The position numbers and the translations under genes are program-made. A stretch of 64,000 nucleotides of DNA, from the NCBI GenBank assembly GCA_029339505.1, contig JAQISU010001239.1, positions 7,163,501 to 7,227,500 of the forward strand. Reading direction: 5' to 3'. Numbering within the stretch: position 1 is the stretch's first letter; each line of letters starts with the position of its first letter. This document shows, piece by piece, positions 24,013 to 31,491 of the stretch. The DNA is from Unio delphinus. Lineage: Eukaryota > Mollusca > Bivalvia > Unionida > Unionidae. The notes below the pieces were generated by a model, which made no database searches, was not told the DNA's origin, and saw only the letters and a list, made by a program, of their open reading frames with translations.

Positions 24013-25665
24013 CTACCCCTTTATATAGTTCCACCTGAACCTCTTGGCGTCCTTATCACCGTAATTCTCATACCATTCTCTTGCCCATACAAAATCTGGC
24101 CAAAAACCTTTCTCTAAAACCTTCTCAAAGTCTAAGTCATCTACCGTGACTAAAGCAGTAAAAGTGTCCTTTCCTCCTCTTACACGCCAGTGCTTTAAGA
24201 TCTGAGAGTCAATTATTTCTATTCCTTTGTTTCTGGCGTGCTTTTTTATACAAGTTCTCATCTCCTCTCTCGTTCTGTCAACCGGTATCCTGGACATTAG
24301 AACTCGACGTTCATAAGAGTTCCTCACTCTTTTTTTAGGTCTGCAGTTTCTGTTAGTTGTGATGACATCGATTGTTTTGCTTCCTTTATCCAAGTCTTTT
24401 GATGAGGTTGCTGAATTTTTTTTGAAAGGTGATCTTCTTTCCCTGTTGAAGTATCTTGCATTTTCCCGTACTGAGTATTTCTGATCATGGTGATAACCAC
24501 GTTCTCCATTATCTTCAATTACTGTCAATTCTTCAGTTGGGGTACTGGGTATTGTGGACGGAGTCAGAACCACTCCTTCCCTTGAATCAGTGGATTTCAA
24601 GAGACCGCCTTTGTTCTTCGCCGTATATTCCGTTTGGTCCGATAAATACTTCCGTCGTTTTGTACGATCAAGATTTAGAGCAGTTCTCACATTCACCATA
24701 TTTGTTATTTGTGTTTCAGTTGAAGGTTTGACCATACGCACTATATCAGCTAGTGTTATTTGAGTCTGTGCATCGCATTTCGTGCTTACATTTTCTTTAT
24801 CCTTATCACATACTCTATCTTCGAGCAGTTGATGTAAAAACAGTTGGTGACCTTTAATACTTTCCAACTGGTTATTCTTCTCCCTGAGTGATATTCTCAA
24901 GGCCAGATTGTCTTTAGATAACTTATTTTCTTCCTCTTTGCATCTTTTTAATTCCGATTGTAGTCTAGTAACGTCAACATCTCTATTGTGCAATTCTTTA
25001 CGTATCTTGTCAAGCTCAGTTTTCAATTCATTTCTGATGTCATCTTTCATTTGTTGAATACTGCTTTGTATAAAATGTTTTAGATCTATTATCTTGTATA
25101 AATTCTCTATTGTTACGGAACTGTCATTTTTATCATTTAAAAGATATGATACTGAATTGCGTTCGGAGTTCTGCATCACCTGTTCTGGTTCTGATTCTGA
25201 TCGCTGTGACTGTTTGTTAGATCCTTTTCTTTTAGATACTCGGCTCCCATATGTACTACTATCATGTATACCCGTGCGTGGTTTCTTTCTCGAAGCGAGG
25301 CTTTTCACTTCAGATAAATTGTTATCTCCTGCTAAGAAATGGTATAGAATAAATATATCCTCAGCTAATCTCTCCTCTAGAGGCGCACTATCACATCTTA
25401 CTGTCCTCTCAACTATACAAGTCACAGGATAATTACTGTTTTCCAATTTCGCCAGGTCATGTAGTGATAGTCTGATATCTTTTAAATTCTGCTCATCCAA
25501 TTCCAAACACATCTTCTTTTTGAAATCATCTCTGTCCAAAGTTCCAAATTTAGAATCTATTTGAAGGTATATATTTTTCTCAGTCTGAGTTGCTACCAAG
25601 TCTTCTTCTAAATCTGACTTTTCATCACCACTGTACCGCTTATCTATTTCTAGCTCGTCATCCAT
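24013..25665 (-). CDS. LINE ORF1 protein (coiled coil, RRM-like C-terminus)
   Basis: It has 550 residues. The N-terminal third is acidic and polar. A heptad-like charged segment follows at about residues 190-270 (IRNELKTELDKIRKELHNR, LQSELKRCKEEENKL), predicting a trimeric or dimeric coiled coil. The middle is serine/threonine- and lysine-rich. The C-terminus (about 455-550) has RRVLMSRIPVDRTREEM and RGGKDTFTALVTVDDLDFEK, compatible with an RNA-recognition-like fold. LINE ORF1 proteins bind the element RNA and form the ribonucleoprotein with ORF2. The frame is fully open, in keeping with a recent insertion. Confidence 0.8.
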   Translation of the reverse strand: MDDELEIDKRYSGDEKSDLEEDLVATQTEKNIYLQIDSKFGTLDRDDFKKKMCLELDEQNLKDIRLSLHDLAKLENSNYPVTCIVERTVRCDSAPLEERLAEDIFILYHFLAGDNNLSEVKSLASRKKPRTGIHDSSTYGSRVSKRKGSNKQSQRSESEPEQVMQNSERNSVSYLLNDKNDSSVTIENLYKIIDLKHFIQSSIQQMKDDIRNELKTELDKIRKELHNRDVDVTRLQSELKRCKEEENKLSKDNLALRISLREKNNQLESIKGHQLFLHQLLEDRVCDKDKENVSTKCDAQTQITLADIVRMVKPSTETQITNMVNVRTALNLDRTKRRKYLSDQTEYTAKNKGGLLKSTDSREGVVLTPSTIPSTPTEELTVIEDNGERGYHHDQKYSVRENARYFNRERRSPFKKNSATSSKDLDKGSKTIDVITTNRNCRPKKRVRNSYERRVLMSRIPVDRTREEMRTCIKKHARNKGIEIIDSQILKHWRVRGGKDTFTALVTVDDLDFEKVLEKGFWPDFVWAREWYENYGDKDAKRFRWNYIKG

Positions 25666-25985
25666 GTCCGTAGTTCACATCATCTATAATATCCTACTGA
25701 TAAAGCATTTTGGTACTTTTCTAATGAAAATCTCCCAAATTTTAACCAAAAACACAAAATTGTAACAAATCCTCCTAGTTTCATATATCACTCAATCGCC
25801 TCTAATTGTTAGGAAATTAGTCAGAACTATATATTCAATGATGAACATTCTGATTACTCAAACTTAAATTACAAAAATTACATACTGCAGATATCTGCAG
25901 TTTACAAAATTCATACAAACGGCAGTTTGCGACTCAAATTTGTTACACAAACACAATTATAACAAATTCTCCATGTTTGTTGATC
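25666..25985 (-). other. LINE 5' UTR
   Basis: About 320 bp lie between the ORF1 start and the right 648-bp repeat. It contains several ACAAATTTGT-type imperfect repeats. No gene is visible; an internal promoter would be expected here. Confidence 0.55.
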
Positions 25986-26633
25986 ATCAAGGTGCCATTT
26001 TGTCTTTTCTGTATGTAGCCAGGAGGTAAATATTTACATTGCGATTGGCAACTTAAAAAACAAATATGATTATATTGCCAATGTTTTAAATGCAGATATT
26101 AAAGCTAAATTTCTTCGAAGAAATGTAGTTAATGAAGACAAATAACACAATTTAAATCTGCATTTGCTTCACTGATAAATTATTAACTATAATTTTAATT
26201 GAAAACAAAGAATCTAAATAGAAACGCATATCATATGCGTGCGATTGTACATTACTCACCCTTTTTTGATTTTTAAAGTTTTAAGGGCAAAAGGAAATGC
26301 AAATATTCTCATAATACCCGCGTCAATAGCAGTCGTGTTATGCTAAAACATGTTTTAAGTTTGAAACACCTAAGGGTACTGGGAGTATACAATCAGGTTT
26401 TTAAATATATGCGTCACTATTGTTATGAATACTTTGGTCAGTACAAGGACAATGTCGATGGTAAGACAATCATTTAAACTAATTATGAACGAAAAATAAA
26501 AAGTTCGTCATACCTTTCCTAAATCGGATTTTGGAAACTAATGCTTTGACCTATGAAGATAATTGTAATAACAACCTAATTCGTTTCGATTTATTAAAGC
26601 TAATGCAATGGTAACATAACCAATGCGCCGTAT
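25986..26633 (+). repeat. 648-bp direct repeat flanking the LINE, right copy
   Basis: This is the second copy of 19583-20230. It runs directly into a long (TATG)n microsatellite, while the left copy runs into the LINE tail. This suggests the original locus was the repeat followed by the TATG tract. Confidence 0.92.
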
Positions 26634-26740
26634 GTATGTATGTATGTATGTATGTATGTATGTATGTATGTATGTATGTATGTATGTATGTATGTATGTA
26701 TGTATGTATGTATGTATGTATGTATGTATGTATGTATGTA

Positions 26741-26781
<41 letters not shown>

Positions 26782-26895
26782 ATGTATGTATGTTTGTATG
26801 TATTCAAGCACGCACGCACTCACGCACCTACGTATGTATGTATCCATGTATGTATGTATGCATATATGTATGACTGTATGTATCATGTATGTATG
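26631..26895. repeat. Microsatellites (TATG)n and (GT)n
   Basis: About 29 TATG units are followed by about 15 GT units and degenerate ATGT/GCAC tracts. The long open frames here are artefacts of the repeats. Confidence 0.95.
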
Positions 26896-27024
26896 TTGTT
26901 GTTATTATCGCGTTTAAATCCATTTTCAGCACTACATACGCTATACATTATACACCAGTATTATTTGTGGTAACCTGGGAAAGCCCCCGAATAAACGACA
27001 TAACCACGAGAAGCTATAGACAAT
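26896..27024 (-). repeat. SINE, 3' body half (split by the Polinton)
   Basis: The plus strand reads CCATTTTCAGCACTACATAC, then CAGTATTATTTGTGG, AACCTGGGAAAGCCCCCG and CCACGAGAAGCTATAG, and stops at the Polinton end. The same blocks occur at 48985-49125. The matching tRNA-like head is on the other side of the Polinton at 42713-42832, in the order and orientation expected if one SINE had been interrupted. Confidence 0.7.
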
Positions 27025-27253
27025 AGCAGCAGAGAGGGTGAACAGACCACGTTTTCGAGCAAAAATAAGGCCTACAGATCATGTTTTCGAGCAAAATATG
27101 GCCTATAGACTACGTTTTCAGACAAAAAATAAGGCTTCCAACAAAATCTCATTTAACCAAAAAAAAGTCTCCATTTTTGCAAAAACGGAGATTTTACGAT
27201 TTTTTAATCAATTTTGCTCGCAACGATGTGGTCATCCACCCTCTCTGCTGCTA
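27025..27253 (+). repeat. Polinton left terminal inverted repeat
   Basis: It starts AGCAGCAGAGAGGGTG. Inside are three tandem subrepeats of about 31 bp around ACGTTTTCGAGCAAAAATAA (about 27045-27140), and a palindrome TCTCCATTTTTG / CAAAAACGGAGA (about 27169-27192). The inner border is CACCCTCTCTGCTGCTA, the inverted copy of the outer 16 bp. It matches the right repeat apart from one G/A change and one A-run difference. Confidence 0.95.
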
Positions 27254-27290
27254 AAGTTTTCAGTTCTGGGTTAATAATTCTTTTACGATT

Positions 27291-27962
27291 TTAACCAAAT
27301 ATTTGATCCAGTCCGATACGATATCGTGTCCGAGGATCATGCAAATTTATTGTTGCGAATCCGTACGGGGTTGACTGAGCATGACTAAAGAAATCTCGAA
27401 ATTGATTGAAGTCCATATCAGAACACCATGTCTGCCATATATTTCTAAGAGTATGAGTATCAACTCCGTTGAATACAGCAAGAATATTGCAGTTATCTCT
27501 GATGACTTTTGGAACCTGAGTGTAGCGTTGAGTGACATATATCACGTCAGTGTTTTTATGCCTACCTCTGGAAAAGATCCTAGCAGGATTTTTTTGTTTA
27601 TCTAACATTATATCGCCGTATACGACTAAATTGTTAATATCTCCATCAATATCATCAATGCTCGGTGCTTCATCGATATCGGTTATAAACTCAATAATAC
27701 CCTCTCCGGATTTTTCTACCGCGCTGTCGTTAAAATCTTTTAGCACTTCATAACATCGTTGATCATCTACGCTAGGGGCAATTAAATACAACTTATCCCA
27801 CTTCATCCATCTCATTATTAAATTGAGTAACAATTGCGTTTTACCGGATCCAGATGGCCCGATTATAATCATCCGGATAGAGTTTGGTAGCGCTGCATGA
27901 TGCTTAACCGGTTCTCTTGTTTTAGTCGCTGAAAAATCAATTATATCCATATTTCTATACAT
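27291..27962 (-). CDS. ATP: A32/FtsK-like genome-packaging ATPase
   Basis: It has 223 residues at most. The likely start is Met5 (27950, MDIIDFS), which aligns with the start of the relic copy at 454. Walker A is GPSGSGKT (35-42). The Walker-B-like strand is NLVVYGDIMLD (111-121), and a downstream IYVTQRY supplies the sensor-like glutamine. Family members pump viral DNA into the capsid. Odd point: the acidic pair normally at the end of the Walker B strand reads GD here, while relic A has DD, so magnesium coordination may be impaired. The gene is head to head with the zinc-ribbon gene, only some 17 bp between the likely start codons, implying a shared bidirectional promoter. Confidence 0.92.
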   Translation of the reverse strand: MYRNMDIIDFSATKTREPVKHHAALPNSIRMIIIGPSGSGKTQLLLNLIMRWMKWDKLYLIAPSVDDQRCYEVLKDFNDSAVEKSGEGIIEFITDIDEAPSIDDIDGDINNLVVYGDIMLDKQKNPARIFSRGRHKNTDVIYVTQRYTQVPKVIRDNCNILAVFNGVDTHTLRNIWQTWCSDMDFNQFRDFFSHAQSTPYGFATINLHDPRTRYRIGLDQIFG

Positions 27963-27967
27963 AAATT

Positions 27968-28312
27968 ATGGATCTATATTGTATGAAGTGTAAAACGCGT
28001 ACTAGCACAAATGATGTGACGACGGTTACAACTAAAAATAACAGATCAGCACTTACTGGTAGATGTGCAACATGTGGTATTAAAAAGTTCAGATTTGTTT
28101 CTACAAAATCAAAGATTTTACAATCCAGAGATGTTTTTAAAAAAAACGAGGAGGTGATATCGCAGCCAAATTGGCAAAGCTCCCTGGAACCCCATGGGCA
28201 AAGTACCCCGGAGAAAAGCACCTTCCGGGATATAGCTACTGTGGACCGGGAACCAGACTTGATATCAGACTCAATAATCAAAATCAACCCAACCCCGGTG
28301 AAGAACCAATAA
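27968..28312 (+). CDS. Zinc-ribbon protein, 5' part of zinc-ribbon/PLA2 unit
   Basis: The first 45 residues are a compact zinc ribbon: CMKCKTRT (5-12) and CATCG (about 34-38), with TTKNNRSALTGRC between them. This is the short viral/Polinton zinc-ribbon type of DUF5679. The frame then enters VFKKNEEV and continues as sequence that looks non-homologous to anything until a stop at 28312. The relic at 1-432 also places PLA2-type sequence after the ribbon. The PLA2 frame here is the -1 frame from the run of eight A at 28139-28146. The last 55 residues of this frame may be the unshifted product or an artefact of a frameshift. Confidence 0.75.
   Translation: MDLYCMKCKTRTSTNDVTTVTTKNNRSALTGRCATCGIKKFRFVSTKSKILQSRDVFKKNEEVISQPNWQSSLEPHGQSTPEKSTFRDIATVDREPDLISDSIIKINPTPVKNQ
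28139..28147 (+). promoter_or_regulatory. Candidate -1 ribosomal frameshift site (A_AAA_AAC)
   Basis: In the zinc-ribbon frame the codons are AAA (28139-28141), AAA (28142-28144), AAC (28145-28147). The heptamer at 28141-28147 is therefore A AAA AAC in the phase required for -1 slippage, and a -1 shift leads exactly into the open PLA2 frame. A one-base loss in the A run, real or from sequencing, would look the same. Confidence 0.45.
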
Positions 28313-28506
28313 ACGCCATTGATAAGGCCTGTCACCTTCATGATGTTGCTTATAAAAGCAGCAATCTGCAAAACAGGCATCTCGCGGATGTGAAATTAAT
28401 TCATGCGTTAAATGCTATTCCTGATAAATCCTTCAAAGAAAAATTGGCTTCATTTTTGATAAAATCGGCTATGAAAAGTAAATTGATGTTAGGTGCCGGT
28501 AATTAA
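28148..28506 (+). CDS. Phospholipase A2 domain, 3' part of zinc-ribbon/PLA2 unit
   Basis: The open frame includes RGGDIAAKL upstream of the TTG at 28171, which shows that it has no ATG of its own and is normally fused to upstream sequence. Numbering from 28171, residues 23-28 YCGPGT form a glycine-rich calcium loop. NAIDKACHLHDVAY (48-61) carries the His-Asp catalytic pair and the distal tyrosine of the HDxxY signature. This is the parvovirus-VP1/Phospholip_A2_4 type used by small DNA viruses to breach endosomal membranes. It is followed by a short helical region and ends before the integrase. Proteins of this kind have been reported in adintoviruses. Expression requires the frameshift described at 28139-28147. 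Confidence 0.8.
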
Positions 28507-28510
28507 TAAT

Positions 28511-29455
28511 ATGGAATCAATTTATTATTCCCCAAGAGGATACTGGAGGGGTAAATCAGCAGTCCATAAACTCGCTAGCGCTGCAAAAGTGAAAAAAACC
28601 ACTGCGGCTAATTGGTTATCCAAACAGGCACTATGGCAAATTTATCTACCACCGCCTAAACAAATTCAATTCTCGCATTTTGATGTGACAGTTCCTAATG
28701 AAGTTCATCAGGCTGATATATTATTTTTACCTCATGATCGTGGTTACAAATACGCTTTAACCGTAGTTGATATTGCAAGTCGATACAAAGAAGCAGAACC
28801 GTTAAAAACAAAATCAGCCACTGAAGTTGCTTCTGCATTTGAAAGGATTTATCGACGAGGTCCTCTGCACTGGCCAAATCTATTGCAGGTTGATCCTGGC
28901 AAGGAATTTCAGGGTGCAGTGTTATCTACAATGAAACATCATAATGTCACCATACGACGAGGGCATACTGCGCTACATCGCGATCAGGCCATTGTAGAAC
29001 GATTTAATCGGACGATTGCTGAGCGGTTATTTGGATATCAATACGCAAAAGAATTCATTCAAGAAAAGCGATCCCGTGAATGGGTTAAAAGATTACCATC
29101 TGTGATTACTGCACTGAATAACGAGATTACTAGAACAATCAACATGAAACCTATCAACGCGATTAAAAAGAAGTCTATACCCGTACAACCACAAAAAGAT
29201 TTCAAAGAACCAATTCTTGGTAGTAATGTCACTGTTAGGTACTTATACGAACCAGGAGAGCTTGAAGGGGGTAGAAAAAGGGCTACTGATCCTATTTGGA
29301 GTGTTACTGCACACAAGATATCTAGTATAACACGATCAACTGGTAGACCTCCAGTCTATAAACTGGATTCAACTGCCCCTCAGCGGGGTTTTACTCGACA
29401 ACAACTACAGGTAATTCCCGAGGATACTCAATTGCCACCGCATGGTCTTAACTAG
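28511..29455 (+). CDS. INT: Retroviral-type integrase (Polinton INT)
   Basis: The ATG at 28511 begins MESIYYSPRGYWRG; an in-frame GTG extends the frame 18 bp upstream but ATG is preferred. The N-terminal region has a helix-turn-helix-like AVHKLASAAKVKKTTAANWL. The rve core has the DDE triad HQADILFLP, LQVDPGKEF and AIVERFNRT, at D75, D134 and E169 of the 320-codon reading (D-x58-D-x34-E). The C-terminus is basic with a chromodomain-like end (PPVYKLDS, QLQVIPED). It would join element ends to target DNA and give a 6-bp duplication. The frame is fully open and all three catalytic acids are present. Confidence 0.95.
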   Translation: MESIYYSPRGYWRGKSAVHKLASAAKVKKTTAANWLSKQALWQIYLPPPKQIQFSHFDVTVPNEVHQADILFLPHDRGYKYALTVVDIASRYKEAEPLKTKSATEVASAFERIYRRGPLHWPNLLQVDPGKEFQGAVLSTMKHHNVTIRRGHTALHRDQAIVERFNRTIAERLFGYQYAKEFIQEKRSREWVKRLPSVITALNNEITRTINMKPINAIKKKSIPVQPQKDFKEPILGSNVTVRYLYEPGELEGGRKRATDPIWSVTAHKISSITRSTGRPPVYKLDSTAPQRGFTRQQLQVIPEDTQLPPHGLN

Positions 29456-29729
29456 CACCGTTGCGTCTATTGCACTCAAGAAAAGTCAACATCACATTGT
29501 TTCTGACATGACCGAGATAGTTATTTTTTCTGTCTACGGTGAATTGGCGAGGATCCTTATCCGAATACTGCCAACGCATTATACAATTGCAACTCGCGCA
29601 GTGATTATTCTGTTGTTTCTTCAGCGTAATTATTAATTCAGCATCAATATCAAATTCTCGTTGTTTTTTTTTTGTCCTGTTGTTTGTAACCGGAGATTTT
29701 TTTATTAATGATGCTAACATCAATATCAT
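29448..29729 (-). CDS. HNH endonuclease-like domain at end of polymerase-helicase unit
   Basis: The C-terminal 60 residues have HCASCNCIMRW, FTVDRKNNYLGHVRNN and LTFLECNRRNG: paired cysteines around a DR..N..GH..N core, as in HNH/endonuclease VII-like folds. The reading begins in the overlap with the helicase end, in a different frame, and the switch maps to a T10 run on the plus strand near 29664-29675. It was probably the C-terminal domain of the same polyprotein as the helicase. Alternatively it is an independent small gene; the AT-rich overlap lacks a clear promoter. It overlaps the end of the integrase gene by 8 bp on the opposite strand. Confidence 0.65.
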   Translation of the reverse strand: MILMLASLIKKSPVTNNRTKKKQREFDIDAELIITLKKQQNNHCASCNCIMRWQYSDKDPRQFTVDRKNNYLGHVRNNVMLTFLECNRRNGAS

Positions 29730-29991
29730 TTATTGTGGTGTCATTATCATCGAAAACAATTCTTCGAAGTTGATTTATTCTTCGTACTCTGGATACTGCG
29801 AGATAGACTAAATTCGACCATTCGATGTGATTATCCACCATCCAAACAATTGTATCCGATATAGTCAATCCCTGTGAAGAATGTATTGTTGCTGCGTATC
29901 CTTGCGTCCACGGGGATTTATTATCACGCAATGCATCTTCAACGACATTGATATCAACCAGCACAATATCATTTAATACGAGAATTTGTTT
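29650..29991 (-). pseudogene. SF1 helicase C-terminal motifs (separated by in-frame stop)
   Basis: It is in the same frame as the upstream helicase piece but follows a TAA at 29992-29994. It contains GYAATIHSSQGLTI (motif V-like) and LVYLAVSRVRR (motif VI, with the arginine finger). These are the C-terminal motifs of a PIF1/UvrD-type superfamily 1 helicase, needed for ATP hydrolysis. The stop leaves them outside the main frame, so the protein from the upstream part would be inactive unless the stop is read through. Confidence 0.75.
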
Positions 29992-31491
29992 TTAACTCTG
30001 TCCTGGAATATCAACTTCAATATTCTGTTTTCGTGTATCCGATGGCCTATAACAAAGGGGTACTGGAAGCGTTGCAAATTTTTCTTTATGCAATTCAAAC
30101 AACTTCATCTGAAGTGTGTCTCTGATTATTTTTCTACTTGCAATTATCAAATCATTTGGTCTCCATGTTTCCCAGAAATCATTCATTGGAGTTTCTGAAA
30201 TCACTTCACGCGCTATTTCGCATTGGATTCTATCCGGTTGTAATCTAATTAGCGCTTTGAATTCTCGTAATCGTTCATCAAGTGATCTATAATCAGTGGT
30301 AATTTCTTCATAATAGTCTACAAAACCCCTTAGCCATTCATGTGGAGATGCACCGACAAATGGTGGTGGTTGGCCGTAATCACCGCACATGACGACTTTT
30401 GTGTTTTTGTTTAATAACCACTCGAGAAATGTTTGTAATACATCTAATGACACTGTGCATATTTCATCCCAAATTATGATTTCAGGAATGAATTTATCAC
30501 CCATACGCTCAGGAGTCCATTTGTCACCCTTCCATCGAAAGAAACTATGGTAAGTACAGGCATTTACCTCTCGCTGTATCATCTCTCTGGCGAGTCTGTG
30601 AGTCGGTGTTAGCACAATCATGGTTGACCGACGAAATAATTCAATTGCACGAGTTGTCTTTCCTGACCCACCACAACCGTTTAAATAAATTGTCTTGTAT
30701 CTACATACTGGATCAGATACCGGTGGTGCATTAGAAAATTCTGATTGAATTTCAATACGGTTACAACAAAGATATTTATCATCCATGGCAACGTCTGCGG
30801 ATTCACAATACTCATGTAGCATCTCCTTTTTAAATCGCCAACGCCCCCAATTTTCTTCGGGATCTGTGAATTTAGCTACAGCTGATTTGTACTTATTGTG
30901 TATATACATCGAATCAGTGGCCACTCTAACCGCGGTATTAGGAAATCTATTTATCATCGAAAATAGATTAATAGAAGCATAGGCTAGCATAGATGATCTT
31001 AAATGTGTATACTGGGGATTATATCCATCACAGTAGGTAACAACCGTACCTAATTTCTCACCATTGGATAGAAAAGCATCCTTACGGGATACAAGTTTTC
31101 CCTGTTTCATTAAATCCGCTACAATAAAATCGTATTCAGCGATATCTATGATCAACCGCGAAGAATATTTTGCATTGTCGTATCGTCCACCCTGGGTAAA
31201 TTTACCGATTATTCTTCGTCCGAGATCCTTTGCTTGTTCTTTTTTACTTTCAAATAAGTTCTTAGACCAATTTATGATTTCTTCTTCACTGAAATCTGGA
31301 CACTGTTTTCGTAGTTCGCTGATTATACGATCTAGATCGGGTTGTGGTAGCCAAACTTCTTTCTGAGCTCGATAGCATATAATAGCCTCGGAAACAATCA
31401 ACGATATTAGCATACCACAATCAATCATATATCTCAATAGCACTATTGGCATCCAGGCCTTTTTCAGATAGGTGTCTACCGAGCCAAACAT
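29992..31491 (-). pseudogene. Polymerase B palm (motifs B, C) fused to SF1 helicase
   Basis: It has 500 residues. About 91-110 GRRIIGKFTQGGRYDN is a motif-B-like region. About 153-200 carries YCDGYNPQYTHLRSSML and VRVATDSMYI, where TDS is the polymerase B motif C. A helicase domain starts near 265: LNGCGGSGKTTRAIEL (Walker A), VLTPTHRLA (motif Ia), EIIIWDEICT (Walker B) and VVMCGDYGQPPPF (motif III with glutamine). A PolB-SF1 fusion is unusual for Polintons. The N-terminus is in another frame than the 662-residue upstream piece. The frame ends at a TAA before motifs V-VI. Confidence 0.85.

Larger units (their letters stand above)
20231..25985 (-). mobile_element. Non-LTR retrotransposon (CR1/L2-like group), young but defective
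   Basis: A two-ORF LINE lies on the minus strand: ORF1 (24013-25665), then ORF2 with an APE-type endonuclease, RT and C-terminal zinc knuckle (20752-23987). The 3' end is at the low coordinate, where the minus strand reads AATAAA followed by about five GTCA tetramers. The element fills exactly the interval between the 648-bp direct repeats. A 25-bp gap separates the ORFs. ORF2 has an internal deletion with frame change at about 21620-21675, so this copy is not autonomous. Confidence 0.9.

Noticed and set aside
26538..26973. Six overlapping frames rich in MYVC/THTY repeats
   Set aside because: They are artefacts of the TATG and GT microsatellites; likewise 42529-42982, 43839-44482 and 44474-44807.
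27038..27274. Small ORF inside the left terminal repeat
   Set aside because: It follows the internal 31-bp subrepeats, is mirrored in the right repeat only because the repeats are identical, and has no start context or homology.
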